Position numbers and translations under genes: made by a program. Below are positions 17,666 through 26,771 of a stretch of DNA of 64,000 nt, in pieces. The DNA lies in assembly GCF_000337735.1 (NCBI RefSeq), contig NZ_AOHX01000037.1:1-64000 (forward strand), given 5' to 3'. Numbering within the stretch: position 1 is the stretch's first letter; each line of letters begins with the position of its first letter. Below the pieces are notes generated by a model. That model was not told where the DNA came from. It did no database searches and saw only the letters and a list, made by a program, of their open reading frames with translations. The stretch is from Natronorubrum sulfidifaciens JCM 14089. Lineage in GTDB: Archaea > Halobacteriota > Halobacteria > Halobacteriales > Natrialbaceae.

Positions 17666-18871
17666 TTAGAGAATCAAAACGTCGTAGAGCGTTCGGAGGC
17701 CGATACCGACGACGACCAGCGTCACGATGCCGCCGAGGACGTTCTGGAGCGTCGTGTTAGTGTGCTCACCAAGCAGGTCGTCGTTGTTCATCGCGTAGAT
17801 GAGGAAAACGGCCAGGATTGGCAAGAGGAGTCCGTTTGCGACCTGTGCGAAGACGATCACCTCGACGGGATTGTAATCCAGCGCCGAGAAGACGATCCCG
17901 GTGCCGAGTATCGTCATCCAGATCGCACGGAAGCGCGTCGATTTCAGGTCCCGCTCCCAGCCGAGTGCTCCTGCGGTGGCGTAGGCTCCCGCGAGCGGGG
18001 CGCTCATCGCGCTGGTAAAGCCGGCCGCAAAGAGACCGATCGCGAAGAACGTGAGCGCGTAGCCGCCGAAGACGGGCTCGAGTTGGTCGGCCATCGCGCC
18101 GACGTCGGCGATCTGAGTCCCCTCGGGGAACACGGATGCGGCCGTAACGACGATCGACGTCGTGATGAGGCCGCCAATGATGACCATCCCGATCGTGTCC
18201 GTCCGACATTCTGCAAGATCGCTCGCGCCGTCCCAGCGCTCTTGGACGGTACTCGCGTGCAGGAACAGGTTGTAGCCGACGACGGTCGTCCCGATGAGGC
18301 CGGCGATCAGGTACGCCGAGCCGTCGGGGATCGTCGGCACGAGTCCGCCGCCGAGTGCGCCGAGGTCCGGTCGGACGACTGCAGCGTTGACGAGGAACGC
18401 GAGGCCCATGACGACCACGAGACCGATGAAGACGCGTTCGATCAGCTTGTAGTTGCCAGTCCACAGCAGGCCGGCGGCGATCAGGCCGATCACCGGACCC
18501 CAGATGTTCTCGCTGATACCCGTAATCGTCGACAGCCCGGCAGCACCGCCGACGATGTTCCCCGTCTGGAACGCCGCCGTTCCGACCCCAATCGCGCTCA
18601 CGACGAGTACGATAGTCACACCCTTCACCAGCGGGTTCGAGAACTCGTTTCGGAACGCTTCGCCGAGTCCTTCCTTTGAGATCAATCCGAGACGCGCACT
18701 CATCTCCTGAAGCACGATCGTCGCCAGAATCGAGAACGCGATCGTCCATACGAGCAGGTACGCGTACTCCGCGCCGATTACGCTTGCCGTCGTCACTGTT
18801 CCCGGACCGACGAACGCCGCTGCAACCAATGCGCCCGGTCCGATCGCTTTGAGCCGGTCAATAACACCCAT
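17666..18871 (-). CDS. Nramp-family transporter without the metal-binding motifs
   Basis: This LeuT-fold membrane protein has 401 residues and about eleven helices. Overall it follows Nramp, for example GPGALVAAAF at the start of helix 1 and LFLHASTVQERW after helix 6. The helix-1 motif DPGN of true metal carriers reads GPGT here (22-25), and the helix-6 MPHN reads VGYN (198-201). The Asp, Asn, Met and His ligands are therefore all missing. It is transcribed with hyuA, hyuB and a racemase-type gene, so an organic substrate is more likely than Mn or Fe. The ATG at 18871 is preferred over upstream starts because it begins the conserved region. Confidence 0.85.
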   Translation of the reverse strand: MGVIDRLKAIGPGALVAAAFVGPGTVTTASVIGAEYAYLLVWTIAFSILATIVLQEMSARLGLISKEGLGEAFRNEFSNPLVKGVTIVLVVSAIGVGTAAFQTGNIVGGAAGLSTITGISENIWGPVIGLIAAGLLWTGNYKLIERVFIGLVVVMGLAFLVNAAVVRPDLGALGGGLVPTIPDGSAYLIAGLIGTTVVGYNLFLHASTVQERWDGASDLAECRTDTIGMVIIGGLITTSIVVTAASVFPEGTQIADVGAMADQLEPVFGGYALTFFAIGLFAAGFTSAMSAPLAGAYATAGALGWERDLKSTRFRAIWMTILGTGIVFSALDYNPVEVIVFAQVANGLLLPILAVFLIYAMNNDDLLGEHTNTTLQNVLGGIVTLVVVGIGLRTLYDVLIL

Positions 18872-19011
18872 GATATGTGTCCACATGAACCCCTTTCCGA
18901 GAGGAACAAAAGGGTTGTTAAGCGGTGTACATACCACACGCATCGTCCGCTGAATCGGGACGTTCGTCGTATGAAAACGTATGAAACGATATGAAGGCCA
19001 CACTCGAGCGC

Positions 19012-19569
19012 TCAGCGCGTTCGTTCGTCGGGTTCGCTCTCAGTGATGATTACCTTCGAAACGCCCTGATCGATCGTGATCTCCGTCGGCAGGTCGACCG
19101 TGCTCCGTTCGATAAATCGCGTCATAAACCAGCGGATCGCCTCCGACGGAAAGACGATGTGATAGACGCCGTCTCCCTCACAGCGGACGTCGAGAAAGCC
19201 ACAAAAGGAGAGCCACTCGAGTAGTTCGCCGACTTCCTCGAACCGACTTGCGTACTCGCGGGCGTGATAGTCAGAGACGCGATCCGCCGCCTCGACGAAC
19301 GCCGGGTCGGGGTCCCCGCCCGCATGACAGTGCTCGAGAAAGGCGTGTAAGAAATCGACATCGAGGAGGACGTGCTCGCCCGACGTGAGCATCTGATAGT
19401 ACTGTTCTAGGTTGTCGCTTGGCCGTCCGCTCGCGGCCTCGAAGTTCGCCGCGTAGAAGGCAAGCGCCTGCCGAACGATCTCGCTTTGGCCGTTGCCCGT
19501 CTCGGCGAGCAGCCGCTCGAGTGCCGCACTCGAGTCGTCGTCGAGCGATACAGTGACACGCTGTGTCAT
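19012..19569 (-). CDS. ribbon-helix-helix (CopG-type) regulator
   Basis: This protein of 185 residues starts with a ribbon-helix-helix domain (TQRVTVSLDDDSSAALERLL, then SEIVRQALAFYAANF). The C-terminal 130-residue domain is mixed alpha/beta and contains two cysteines and the phrase EGDGVYHIVFPSEAIRWFM. Similar haloarchaeal proteins exist, but the ligand is unknown to me. The gene lies 140 bases upstream of the transporter-hyuAB operon on the same strand, making it the obvious candidate regulator. The ATG at 19569 is used because the RHH strand starts there. Confidence 0.82.
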   Translation of the reverse strand: MTQRVTVSLDDDSSAALERLLAETGNGQSEIVRQALAFYAANFEAASGRPSDNLEQYYQMLTSGEHVLLDVDFLHAFLEHCHAGGDPDPAFVEAADRVSDYHAREYASRFEEVGELLEWLSFCGFLDVRCEGDGVYHIVFPSEAIRWFMTRFIERSTVDLPTEITIDQGVSKVIITESEPDERTR

Positions 19570-19653
19570 GTGCGTAGGTAGGAGCCGAGACGGGTATAGT
19601 TCACGCACTCGCGGCGGCTGTACGGGGATTCATCACGCCGTGTGTTCGTTTCG

Positions 19654-20343
19654 TTACTTGAGGTCGTCCCAGGTAACGCTGCCATCCTCGAGGATGGTTT
19701 CGGGCTCGAGCGCGTCGTTGTCGTACGTCGCAGCGAGTTGGTCTTCGGGCGGGAGCGACTCGCCGGGTTCGTACACCATCTCGCCTGCGGGTTCGGTTGC
19801 CGGGCCGGTTGCCTCGTCGACGACGATTCGCATCCCCATTCCCATCGATTCGTGGGGCGGGCAGTACAGGTCCCAGACGCCTGCTGCTTCAAACTCGGCC
19901 AGCCAGCTCGTGCCGACGGCCATCATCGGCGAGGACAGCGCCTCGGCGTCTTCCGGCGCGCGGTGGCTCCGACCGAACGCCTCGTGGAACGTCGTGACCG
20001 CGTGGTCGGGCGAGTTGAAATTGAACTGAACGACGTCACCGGATTCGACCGCGAGCCCAGCCGGTTCGAAGTAAAACTCGGGTGGCCCCTGTTCGGGTTG
20101 GTCCATCAACAGATCGACCTCGTGGTCCGGTTCAACTGGTGGCTCTTCGCCTTCCGTCGTCGGATAGCCGTACCGTTCGTGGAGTTCGGCTGTCGGCTCG
20201 CTGTCATCGTCACCGTTGTCCGCCTCGCCCTCGTCGTCACTGCTGAGACACCCAGCGAGGAGGGCGCTGCCGACCGCCGTCGCCGCCAGAAACGTTCGTC
20301 GATTCGATCCAGTGTTGTCGGACTTATTTGTATTCTTCGTCAT
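19654..20343 (-). CDS. Tat-exported lipoprotein cupredoxin (halocyanin-like)
   Basis: This blue-copper-type protein of 229 residues is exported by Tat. The twin arginine NRRTFLAATAVG begins at residue 14, and the lipobox LAGC puts the lipidated Cys at 32. An acidic linker follows. Probable copper ligands are His in PDHAVTTFHEAFG and Cys, His and Met in YCPPHESMGMGM, in the usual order. It would sit on the outer face of the membrane and carry electrons. AT-rich DNA upstream includes a GCTTTTATG TATA box about 33 bases before the ATG. Confidence 0.82.
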   Translation of the reverse strand: MTKNTNKSDNTGSNRRTFLAATAVGSALLAGCLSSDDEGEADNGDDDSEPTAELHERYGYPTTEGEEPPVEPDHEVDLLMDQPEQGPPEFYFEPAGLAVESGDVVQFNFNSPDHAVTTFHEAFGRSHRAPEDAEALSSPMMAVGTSWLAEFEAAGVWDLYCPPHESMGMGMRIVVDEATGPATEPAGEMVYEPGESLPPEDQLAATYDNDALEPETILEDGSVTWDDLK

Positions 20344-20560
20344 TGATGTATATTCCTGCAATAGCACCTCATAAAAGCACTATTGATGACATTATTGATG
20401 GTCATGGGTAAAGGTAATAGTCTTTATTGCCGAACAGTTTAATGAATATCTATCTACTTATACACCTTGAACATGTTCGCTTGTTTTTTACAGACTGTGC
20501 CGGCCGGAATGGCTCGAGTGGTCCGAAACGGCCACCCCATCGGGACTCGTTGGGTCGCGT

Positions 20561-21880
20561 ATGCACGATTCGAGTGGTGACGGGCAGGCACACGTCGTAA
20601 CCGCATTCCTCCGCAACCGTGGAGAGATACTGTTGCTCCGCCGCAGCGACGCTGTCGGCACTTATACCGGCCAGTGGGGCGGCGTCTCCGGCTTCGCAGC
20701 AGGCGATCCAGACACACAGGTTCGCACCGAGATCCGCGAGGAAACCGGCCTCGAGGCCGGCGACGACGTCTCGCTCACCCGGAGCGGACAGCCTGTCCGA
20801 TTCGAGGACGCCACCCTCGAGCGCGAGTGGGTCGTCCATCCGTATCTGTTCGACTGCGAGACGCGCGATATCGACCTGAGCGCAGAACACGACGCCTTCG
20901 AGTGGGCCTCGCCGACGGTAGCCCTCGACCCCGACGACGATCGTGAGACGGTGCCGAAACTGTGGACGGCGTACGAGCGTGTGGCTCCGACGGTTCGCTC
21001 GATCACGGCCGACAGCGAGCACGGCGCGGCATATCTATCAATCCGAGCGCTCGAGGTCCTTCGTGATCGAGCGGCGGTCTCGACGGCCGAGCGAGCCGAG
21101 TTCGGCACCGACCCCGACGGCGAGTGGGACGAACTCGCCGAACTCGCCGGCCGGCTGCTCGAGGCTCGGCCCTCGATGGCCGTCCTTCGCAACCGGATTA
21201 ACCGGGCAATGGCCGAGGCAGTCGACGAGGCTGGCGCACCGGCTGTCCTCGAGGCAACCCTCGCCGGGCTCGAGCGTGCGCTTGCGGCCGACGCCGACGC
21301 CGCAGCGACCGCGAGCGAGCACATCGACGGGGTCGTCGCAACCCTCTCGCGGTCGGCTACCGTTCTCGAGGCGATCCGCGGCGGCGATCCAGCGCGCGTG
21401 TTCGTCGCCGAATCCCGGCCCGCACGGGAGGGGGTCGCCGTCGCCGAGGAACTGGCCGCAGCCGACGACTTCGACTGTCCCGTGACGGTCCACACCGACG
21501 CGGCCGTGGCGCACGTCCTCTCGAGCGAGGCTATCGACCGGGTCGTCGTCGGCGCGGATACGATCCGCCCCGACGGCTCGGTCGTGAACAAGACCGGCAC
21601 ACGGGTGCTGGCGCTCGCCGCCGCCCACGAGGGGGTGCCCGTTTCGGTCGTCGCCGCCACGGACAAGGTCTCGACACGCGAGGGCGTCAACCTCGAGTCC
21701 GGCGACCGATCGGCGGTGTACGACGGGGACGCCGACCTCGACGTGGTGAACCCGACGTTCGACGTGACGCCAGCCGACTGCATCGACGGCTTTGTGACCG
21801 AACGCGGGGTGCTCGAACCCGCCGGAATCGACGACGTCGTCGCCGAGTTGCGGGCATTCGAGAAGTGGCACGGTCGGTAG
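20561..21880 (+). CDS. fusion of a NUDIX domain and an eIF2B-alpha/ribose-1,5-bisphosphate isomerase-like domain
   Basis: The protein has 439 residues. Residues 1-150 form a NUDIX domain whose box keeps the acidic half (RTEIREETGLEAG) but has Pro where the first box Glu is expected. Residues about 165-439 form an IF2B-fold domain with AESRPAREG, VVVGADTIRPDGSVVNKTGT and ALAAAHEGVPVSVVA. The Asp of GADT is kept. The motif that usually reads T-x-C-x-S reads TLSRS here, so the catalytic Cys of ribose-1,5-bisphosphate isomerase is replaced. A nucleotide-salvage role is likely; the precise reaction is open. Confidence 0.85.
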   Translation: MHDSSGDGQAHVVTAFLRNRGEILLLRRSDAVGTYTGQWGGVSGFAAGDPDTQVRTEIREETGLEAGDDVSLTRSGQPVRFEDATLEREWVVHPYLFDCETRDIDLSAEHDAFEWASPTVALDPDDDRETVPKLWTAYERVAPTVRSITADSEHGAAYLSIRALEVLRDRAAVSTAERAEFGTDPDGEWDELAELAGRLLEARPSMAVLRNRINRAMAEAVDEAGAPAVLEATLAGLERALAADADAAATASEHIDGVVATLSRSATVLEAIRGGDPARVFVAESRPAREGVAVAEELAAADDFDCPVTVHTDAAVAHVLSSEAIDRVVVGADTIRPDGSVVNKTGTRVLALAAAHEGVPVSVVAATDKVSTREGVNLESGDRSAVYDGDADLDVVNPTFDVTPADCIDGFVTERGVLEPAGIDDVVAELRAFEKWHGR

Positions 21881-22092
21881 CGAAGCGACAGACCGAAACC
21901 CCTCGAGCGAGTACCGTCGACTGGCGGCCGTGACGAACTGTTACCCCCTCCGAGCCCCTTGTGACGAGGCCTTTTCCCGAGCCGCCTTCTGACAGCCCGA
22001 CAGCGCATGCGCTGGTGCTCGAACGGAATAGCTGTCGATTTTCGACACGGACGGGGCAAAGCTTGAACCCCCCATCGTTCGTACCGAGGGCC

Positions 22093-23022
22093 ATGCAGTT
22101 CGAACTCGAACGACTCGGCGTCCACGACTCGGTCAGCGCGGTGTTTCCGCCGTCTGAACTCGAAACGTTCCTCGCCGACCTTCCGGTCTCCGTCGAGGTG
22201 GTCGACGACGACGGGATCGACGCCTGCGACGCTGTCGTCACTCGCGACTACCACGAGGCGATGCTCGAGTGTGCGTGGGTCCACTCCATTCAGGCGGGAA
22301 TCGACCGCTTTCCACTCGATGATTTCGAGGCCAACGACGTCGCGCTGACCAACAGCACGGGCATCCACGACCGAACGATCGGCGAGACCGTCGCGGGCTA
22401 TCTGCTTGCGTTCTCCCGGCGGCTCCACGAACACGTCGCCAACCAACAAAAGCGCCGCTGGGACCGACCCGAGTGGGACGAGGCGTTTACGCTTCCCGGC
22501 ACGACGGCCTGTGTCGTCGGCACCGGCACCCTCGGTCGCGGCGTCGCCGAGACCCTCGGCGCGCTCGGCGTTCGAGTAACCGGCGTCCGTCGCTCGACCG
22601 ACCCCGTCCCCGGCTTCGAGGAGATTTATGCCACCGACGACCTCCACGCCGCAATCGGCGAGGCCGACTTCGTCGTCGTCACCGTGCCGTTGACCGACGA
22701 CACCGAGGGACTGTTCGACGCCGCAGCGTTCGACGCCATGCGCGAGGACGCCTACTTCGTCAACGTCGCCCGCGGCGCGGTCGTCGACGAGCCGGCGTTG
22801 ATCGACGCCCTCGAGTCGGACGCCATCGAGGGCGCGGCACTCGATGTTTTCGAGACCGAACCGCTGCCCGAGGAGTCCCCGCTGTGGGATCTCGAGGACG
22901 TCATCGTCACACCACACTGCGGGGCCTTCACGCGTGACTACTTCCGGGACGTCGGCGGAATCGTCCGCGAGAACGTCGGTCGACTCGAGGCAGGCGAGCC
23001 ACTGCACAACCGCGTCGTCTGA
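22093..23022 (+). CDS. D-2-hydroxyacid dehydrogenase
   Basis: This NAD(P)-dependent dehydrogenase of the phosphoglycerate/glyoxylate reductase family has 309 residues. It has the dinucleotide loop VVGTGTLGRGVAETL, catalytic Arg in FVNVARGAVVDEPAL, Glu in LDVFETEPLPEESPL and His in VTPHCGAF. The substrate half (1-95 and the C-terminal helix) starts at the ATG at 22093; the 44-residue upstream extension lacks family character. It would reduce a 2-keto acid to its D-hydroxy acid. The physiological substrate cannot be read. Confidence 0.9.
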   Translation: MQFELERLGVHDSVSAVFPPSELETFLADLPVSVEVVDDDGIDACDAVVTRDYHEAMLECAWVHSIQAGIDRFPLDDFEANDVALTNSTGIHDRTIGETVAGYLLAFSRRLHEHVANQQKRRWDRPEWDEAFTLPGTTACVVGTGTLGRGVAETLGALGVRVTGVRRSTDPVPGFEEIYATDDLHAAIGEADFVVVTVPLTDDTEGLFDAAAFDAMREDAYFVNVARGAVVDEPALIDALESDAIEGAALDVFETEPLPEESPLWDLEDVIVTPHCGAFTRDYFRDVGGIVRENVGRLEAGEPLHNRVV

Positions 23023-23085
23023 GCGATCCGACGCGACCAAGTGTGCTACGATAACAGTTATCGCCCATCGGCGTTTTCGAACGAT

Positions 23086-23667
23086 ATGCAAGAAAATCGG
23101 CCCGAAGTCGACTCGAGTTCTATCCGATATCAGGGCAAGGCGGTCGACGACTCGGAGTGGATCGTCGAGTTCTTAGCCGAGCGAGAAACCGGCGTTCTCG
23201 GTCTCATCGATCAGGACCAGAATGAACCCCACCTCCTAACGCAGCTGTTCGTCTACGACGATGCGGCGGGTGCACTCTTCGTCCACGGGGCTCGAGCGGG
23301 TCGAGCGCACGACCTCGTCGAGGACAGCGACGGCGCTCGAGCCTGCTTCACGACGAGTGAGATGGGGCGGTACATCCCCGCCGACGAGCCCGTGAACTTC
23401 ACCGTCGAGTACGCCAGCGTGGTCGCCTACGGCGAGATCGAGTTGCTCGAGGAGCGTGCCGAAAAACGCCGGGTTCTCGAAACGTTCATGGCGAAGTTCG
23501 CACCGCATCTCTCCGTCGGCGAGGACTACGAGGAGATGACCACAGAGTCGATCGACCGGACGGCAGTGTATCGCCTCGAGGTTGAGCGCTGGAGCGCCAA
23601 ACAGGGGGAAAAGCCACCAGCGTACCCCGGCGCGTACGAACTCGACGGCGTTCGTGACTCGAGGTGA
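23086..23667 (+). CDS. pyridoxamine 5'-phosphate oxidase-like flavoprotein
   Basis: This FMN-binding split-barrel protein of 193 residues belongs to the PNPOx-like/NimA group. IRYQGKAVDDSEWIVEFLAE, then LGLIDQDQNEPHLLTQLFVYD, FVHGARAGRAHD and the NFTVEYASVVAYGEIELLE strand form the barrel. The ATG at 23086 has CAGTTATCG about 30 bases upstream. Many such haloarchaeal proteins are of unknown activity; flavin- or F420-dependent reduction is a reasonable class-level guess. Confidence 0.8.
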   Translation: MQENRPEVDSSSIRYQGKAVDDSEWIVEFLAERETGVLGLIDQDQNEPHLLTQLFVYDDAAGALFVHGARAGRAHDLVEDSDGARACFTTSEMGRYIPADEPVNFTVEYASVVAYGEIELLEERAEKRRVLETFMAKFAPHLSVGEDYEEMTTESIDRTAVYRLEVERWSAKQGEKPPAYPGAYELDGVRDSR

Positions 23668-23680
23668 CTGGTGGCGACGA

Positions 23681-24298
23681 TCAGAAGAACTTGAACAGGT
23701 CGTCCCGGTTCTGTTCGTGGAGGTGTTCGCGGACGGCCTCGTTCAGCGGGTCGATCTGGCCGCGTTTGGCCGTGATCGGCGCGATCGTCTCCTGCCACTG
23801 TTTCCACGGCGGGAGCAGGCCGAGTCGATCACAGAGGTCGTCGAGGCGTTCGTCTTTGTCGTCGACTTTGTCCATCTTGTTGACCGCGACCACTGTGGGG
23901 ATGTCGAGTTCCCGCAGGAAGTGGAACATCTCGACGTCGTAGGGGATCTCGTCCGGCCCCGAGTGGCGGTCGATGATGTCGATGACGCTCTTGCCGTCGA
24001 CGACGAGCACCGCGACGAGGATGTTGTCGGCGTACTCCTCGAGGTAGTGAACGATGTTCGTCTTGATCTGTTCGCGGTGGTCCTCGTGGACGCCGCTCAT
24101 AAAGCCGAAGCCGGGTAGGTCGGTGATGACGAAGTCCTCGGGGGCCCAGTCGTAGTGATTCGGTTCGCGGGTGACACCGGGACTGCCGCCGGTGTCGAAG
24201 CTGTGGCCGGTCAACTCGCGCATCAGCGTCGATTTGCCGACGTTCGAGCGACCGACGAGGGCGACTTCGGCCTCGCGGCCCGGGCGTGTTTCGAACAT
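23681..24298 (-). CDS. engB: GTP-binding protein EngB (YihA)
   Basis: This TrmE-Era-EngA-EngB-type GTPase has 205 residues. G1 is GRSNVGKST (16-24), the G2 threonine is in [11 protein letters not shown]3 is DLPGFGF and G4 is NKMDKVDD. The G5-like region is ITAKRGQ. The bacterial relative acts in ribosome assembly, and archaeal copies are probably similar. It converges on the flavoprotein gene with only 13 bases between. Confidence 0.92.
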   Translation of the reverse strand: MFETRPGREAEVALVGRSNVGKSTLMRELTGHSFDTGGSPGVTREPNHYDWAPEDFVITDLPGFGFMSGVHEDHREQIKTNIVHYLEEYADNILVAVLVVDGKSVIDIIDRHSGPDEIPYDVEMFHFLRELDIPTVVAVNKMDKVDDKDERLDDLCDRLGLLPPWKQWQETIAPITAKRGQIDPLNEAVREHLHEQNRDDLFKFF

Positions 24299-24392
24299 AC
24301 GCCGTCATAGGCGCGTCTCGGGTTTATACTCGGTGAATGGGGACGGCTTGGCGGACCTCAAGCGGTCGTCTCGAAAGGACGGCGGTAAAGTA

Positions 24393-24725
24393 CCACGGGT
24401 CGGGTGACCCGTGGCGTTCGTCTCTGGCCAACACCACCAGAAACGGTGGTGAAGGCGGCATCGAACTGTAATCCCCTTCGCGCTCGCCTGATGGCTCGCG
24501 TGGAACCAGTAACACCCGAACACGCCGTTTGCATCCGTGAAGGTCAGCCCCTTTACGTGGGCTCGACACCACCAGTCTCACCACGTCTTACCATGTTTCA
24601 GTGCGTGGATTTTGAGAGGTTGTTAACGGTGAGTTCCTACCTGATTCAACGGGATAATATATAATAAAACAGTGGGCTGTGACGAGGTGCGTACGCGATT
24701 CACCCACGGGTCATCTGACCCGTGG
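24393..24725. repeat. 333-bp segment bounded by two near-identical hairpins
   Basis: Hairpins with stem CCACGGGTC/GACCCGTGG lie at 24393-24414 and 24704-24725 and differ only in the 4-base loop. A third stem (ACCACC/GGTGGT) follows the first, and the right side is very AT-rich (24650-24670). There is no credible gene between 24299 and 24742. Such paired hairpins suit a non-autonomous IS200/IS605-type remnant, but no TnpA or TnpB fragment can be recognised. Confidence 0.5.
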
Positions 24726-24742
24726 AACTCTCGCTGTACCCT

Positions 24743-25213
24743 TTAGATGACGGTCACGAGGAGACTCCCGACGACCATCGAGCCGATCGCGAGGGCGGTG
24801 ATCGCGACGAGTCGCGCTCGAGACGGCTCGGCCTCGAGGTCGACGTATCGGCTGCCGCGGGCGGTCTGGAGCCCCATCCAGACGAGCGACCCTGCGCCAA
24901 CGGTTGCCGCTGTCGCAAACAGCAGGGCGTCGATACCGCCGGTTTGGAGGGTGTGAACGCTCGAGAGAACGAGCACGAGTGCGAGGATGATGTCGGCGAT
25001 GCCGAGAAAGACGTTCCACGAGAGGCGCCGCGAGCCGACCGGAATCGAGTCGACGGTGCCGCCGATGATCGACAGCGTCGCCGCGGCGGCAAGGCCCGAG
25101 AGCAGCGCGGCTGTTATCGGGTCTGAGAACGCGTCGTGTCCGAAGACGGCGAGAAAGCCCGCAGTCAGCACGAGCAAGCCGCCTCCGAACCACGGCTCGA
25201 ATCGTCGACGCAT
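24743..25213 (-). CDS. integral membrane protein, unknown
   Basis: This protein of 156 residues has about five hydrophobic helices and a short basic N-terminus (MRRRFEPW). The ATG at 25213 is favoured over one five codons upstream. The compact design, without charged pockets in the helices, suggests a structural or stress-related protein. I do not recognise a family. Confidence 0.65.
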   Translation of the reverse strand: MRRRFEPWFGGGLLVLTAGFLAVFGHDAFSDPITAALLSGLAAAATLSIIGGTVDSIPVGSRRLSWNVFLGIADIILALVLVLSSVHTLQTGGIDALLFATAATVGAGSLVWMGLQTARGSRYVDLEAEPSRARLVAITALAIGSMVVGSLLVTVI

Positions 25214-25345
25214 GTTTGAACCACCCACATGTCAGTACAAAACTGAACCGGTAGATTCAGTCGGCAGCGCCCGTTCGCCGAGAACGTGCCGAGAAGCTGG
25301 CGAAAGCGTCCCAAGTTATGACCCCGGGGGTTCTCATCGGCACAC

Positions 25346-26638
25346 GTGCGGCTCGTACAGCTGACGATTCCGACGGGTAAGCGCCAGACGATTCTCGAGA
25401 CGCTCGACGAGCGCGGGATCGATTACGTCGTGACTGACGAGGACAGCGACCGGAAGTACACTGCGGTCGTCTACTTCCCGCTCCCGGCGTCTGCAGTCGA
25501 GCCGGTCCTCGACGAGATTCAGGAGACGGGGATCGACGACGACGCCTACACGGTCGTTGTCGATGCGGAGACGGTCGTCTCTCGGCGCTTCGAGGCGTTG
25601 CGCGAGGAATACGAGAACGGCGACGTCGGGACGGATCGGATCTCGAGACAGGAGCTCCAGGCCGAAGCCGACTCGCTCACGCCGACGTTTAGTGTCTACT
25701 CGGTGATGACGATCATCAGTGCCGTCGTCGCAACGGCGGGGCTGTTGCTCGACTCGCCGGCTGTCGTCGTCGGCTCGATGGTGATCGCGCCACTGATCGG
25801 GCCGGCACTCGGCGCGAGCGTCGGCTCGGTGATCGACGACGAGGAACTGTTCAGACACAGCGTGAGCTATCAGGTGATCGGCGTCGTCCTCGCCATCGTG
25901 GCGGCGGCCATTTTCGCGTGGTCGGTCAGGACGATGAACATCGTCCCGCCCGGACTCGATATCGCCGGCGTCGACGAGATTGCCGAACGCCTCGCACCCG
26001 ACTTACTGTCGCTTGCGATCGCGCTTGGTGCCGGCGTTGCAGGAATCATCAGCATCGCGACCGGAACCTCCGTCGCGCTCGTCGGCGTCATGATCGCGGC
26101 GGCGTTGATTCCACCCGCCGCAGCCGCCGGGATCGCGATCGCATGGGGTCAGCCCTCGGCCGCGATCGGGTCGACTGCGCTCGTGTTGGTCAACGTTCTC
26201 TCGGTGAACCTCGCTGGTCTCCTGACGTTGTGGTACGTCGGCTACCGACCGGAGAACCTGTTTTCGCTCGATAAAACACAACAACGCGTTCGGCGACGGG
26301 TGCTTGGACTGGCCGTGATCGTCCTCGTCTTCGCGGTCTTTCTGGGGGCCATTACCTACTCCTCGTTCGTCGTCTCGAACTTCGAGGAGAACGCCCGCGG
26401 TGAGGTCGAGATGACGCTCTCGGAGGACGAGTTTTCGGAGTACCAGCTCCTCGAGTTCGAGGTCGTCATGGACGATAACTATCCGTTCGTCAGCCCGGAG
26501 CAGGTGACCGCCACCATTGGCGGGCCACAAGGAGAGATCCCACCGGAGCTAGCCGATCAGTTACACGAGCGAATCAATCAACACACGGATGAGACGGTCA
26601 CCGTCGAGATCAGAACCGTCGGACTCGTCGAGCGCTGA
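25346..26638 (+). CDS. DUF389 membrane protein (TIGR00341)
   Basis: The protein has 430 residues. Residues 1-90 form a small ferredoxin-like cytoplasmic domain (MRLVQLTIPTGKRQTIL). About six membrane helices follow (115-345), with the DUF389 signature AVVVGSMVIAPLIGP, then GTSVALVGVMIAAALIPP. The C-terminal 85 residues form another soluble domain. The start is GTG. Function is unknown in the family; transport of a small solute is a common suggestion. Confidence 0.88.
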   Translation: MRLVQLTIPTGKRQTILETLDERGIDYVVTDEDSDRKYTAVVYFPLPASAVEPVLDEIQETGIDDDAYTVVVDAETVVSRRFEALREEYENGDVGTDRISRQELQAEADSLTPTFSVYSVMTIISAVVATAGLLLDSPAVVVGSMVIAPLIGPALGASVGSVIDDEELFRHSVSYQVIGVVLAIVAAAIFAWSVRTMNIVPPGLDIAGVDEIAERLAPDLLSLAIALGAGVAGIISIATGTSVALVGVMIAAALIPPAAAAGIAIAWGQPSAAIGSTALVLVNVLSVNLAGLLTLWYVGYRPENLFSLDKTQQRVRRRVLGLAVIVLVFAVFLGAITYSSFVVSNFEENARGEVEMTLSEDEFSEYQLLEFEVVMDDNYPFVSPEQVTATIGGPQGEIPPELADQLHERINQHTDETVTVEIRTVGLVER

Positions 26639-26771
26639 GCGGTCGACAGCGTCGACCCGCTCGTCTCGTGTCCAACACTGCTTGCACCGTCTCTCGAGTC
26701 CGTGAGACGGTCTGCTGGTCCGACCACGGAGCGGCGTCGGTGATCGGCGGGCAGTAACTCCAGGAGACCGT

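Noticed and set aside
20662-23091. 809-residue minus-strand open frame
   Set aside because: It is antisense to the NUDIX-IF2B and dehydrogenase genes. Its low-complexity Ser/Arg and Gly/Val blocks are the usual mirror of high-GC coding DNA.
24324-24664. possible TnpB fragment between the hairpins
   Set aside because: Neither strand gives zinc-finger or RuvC-like motifs; only the hairpins are convincing.
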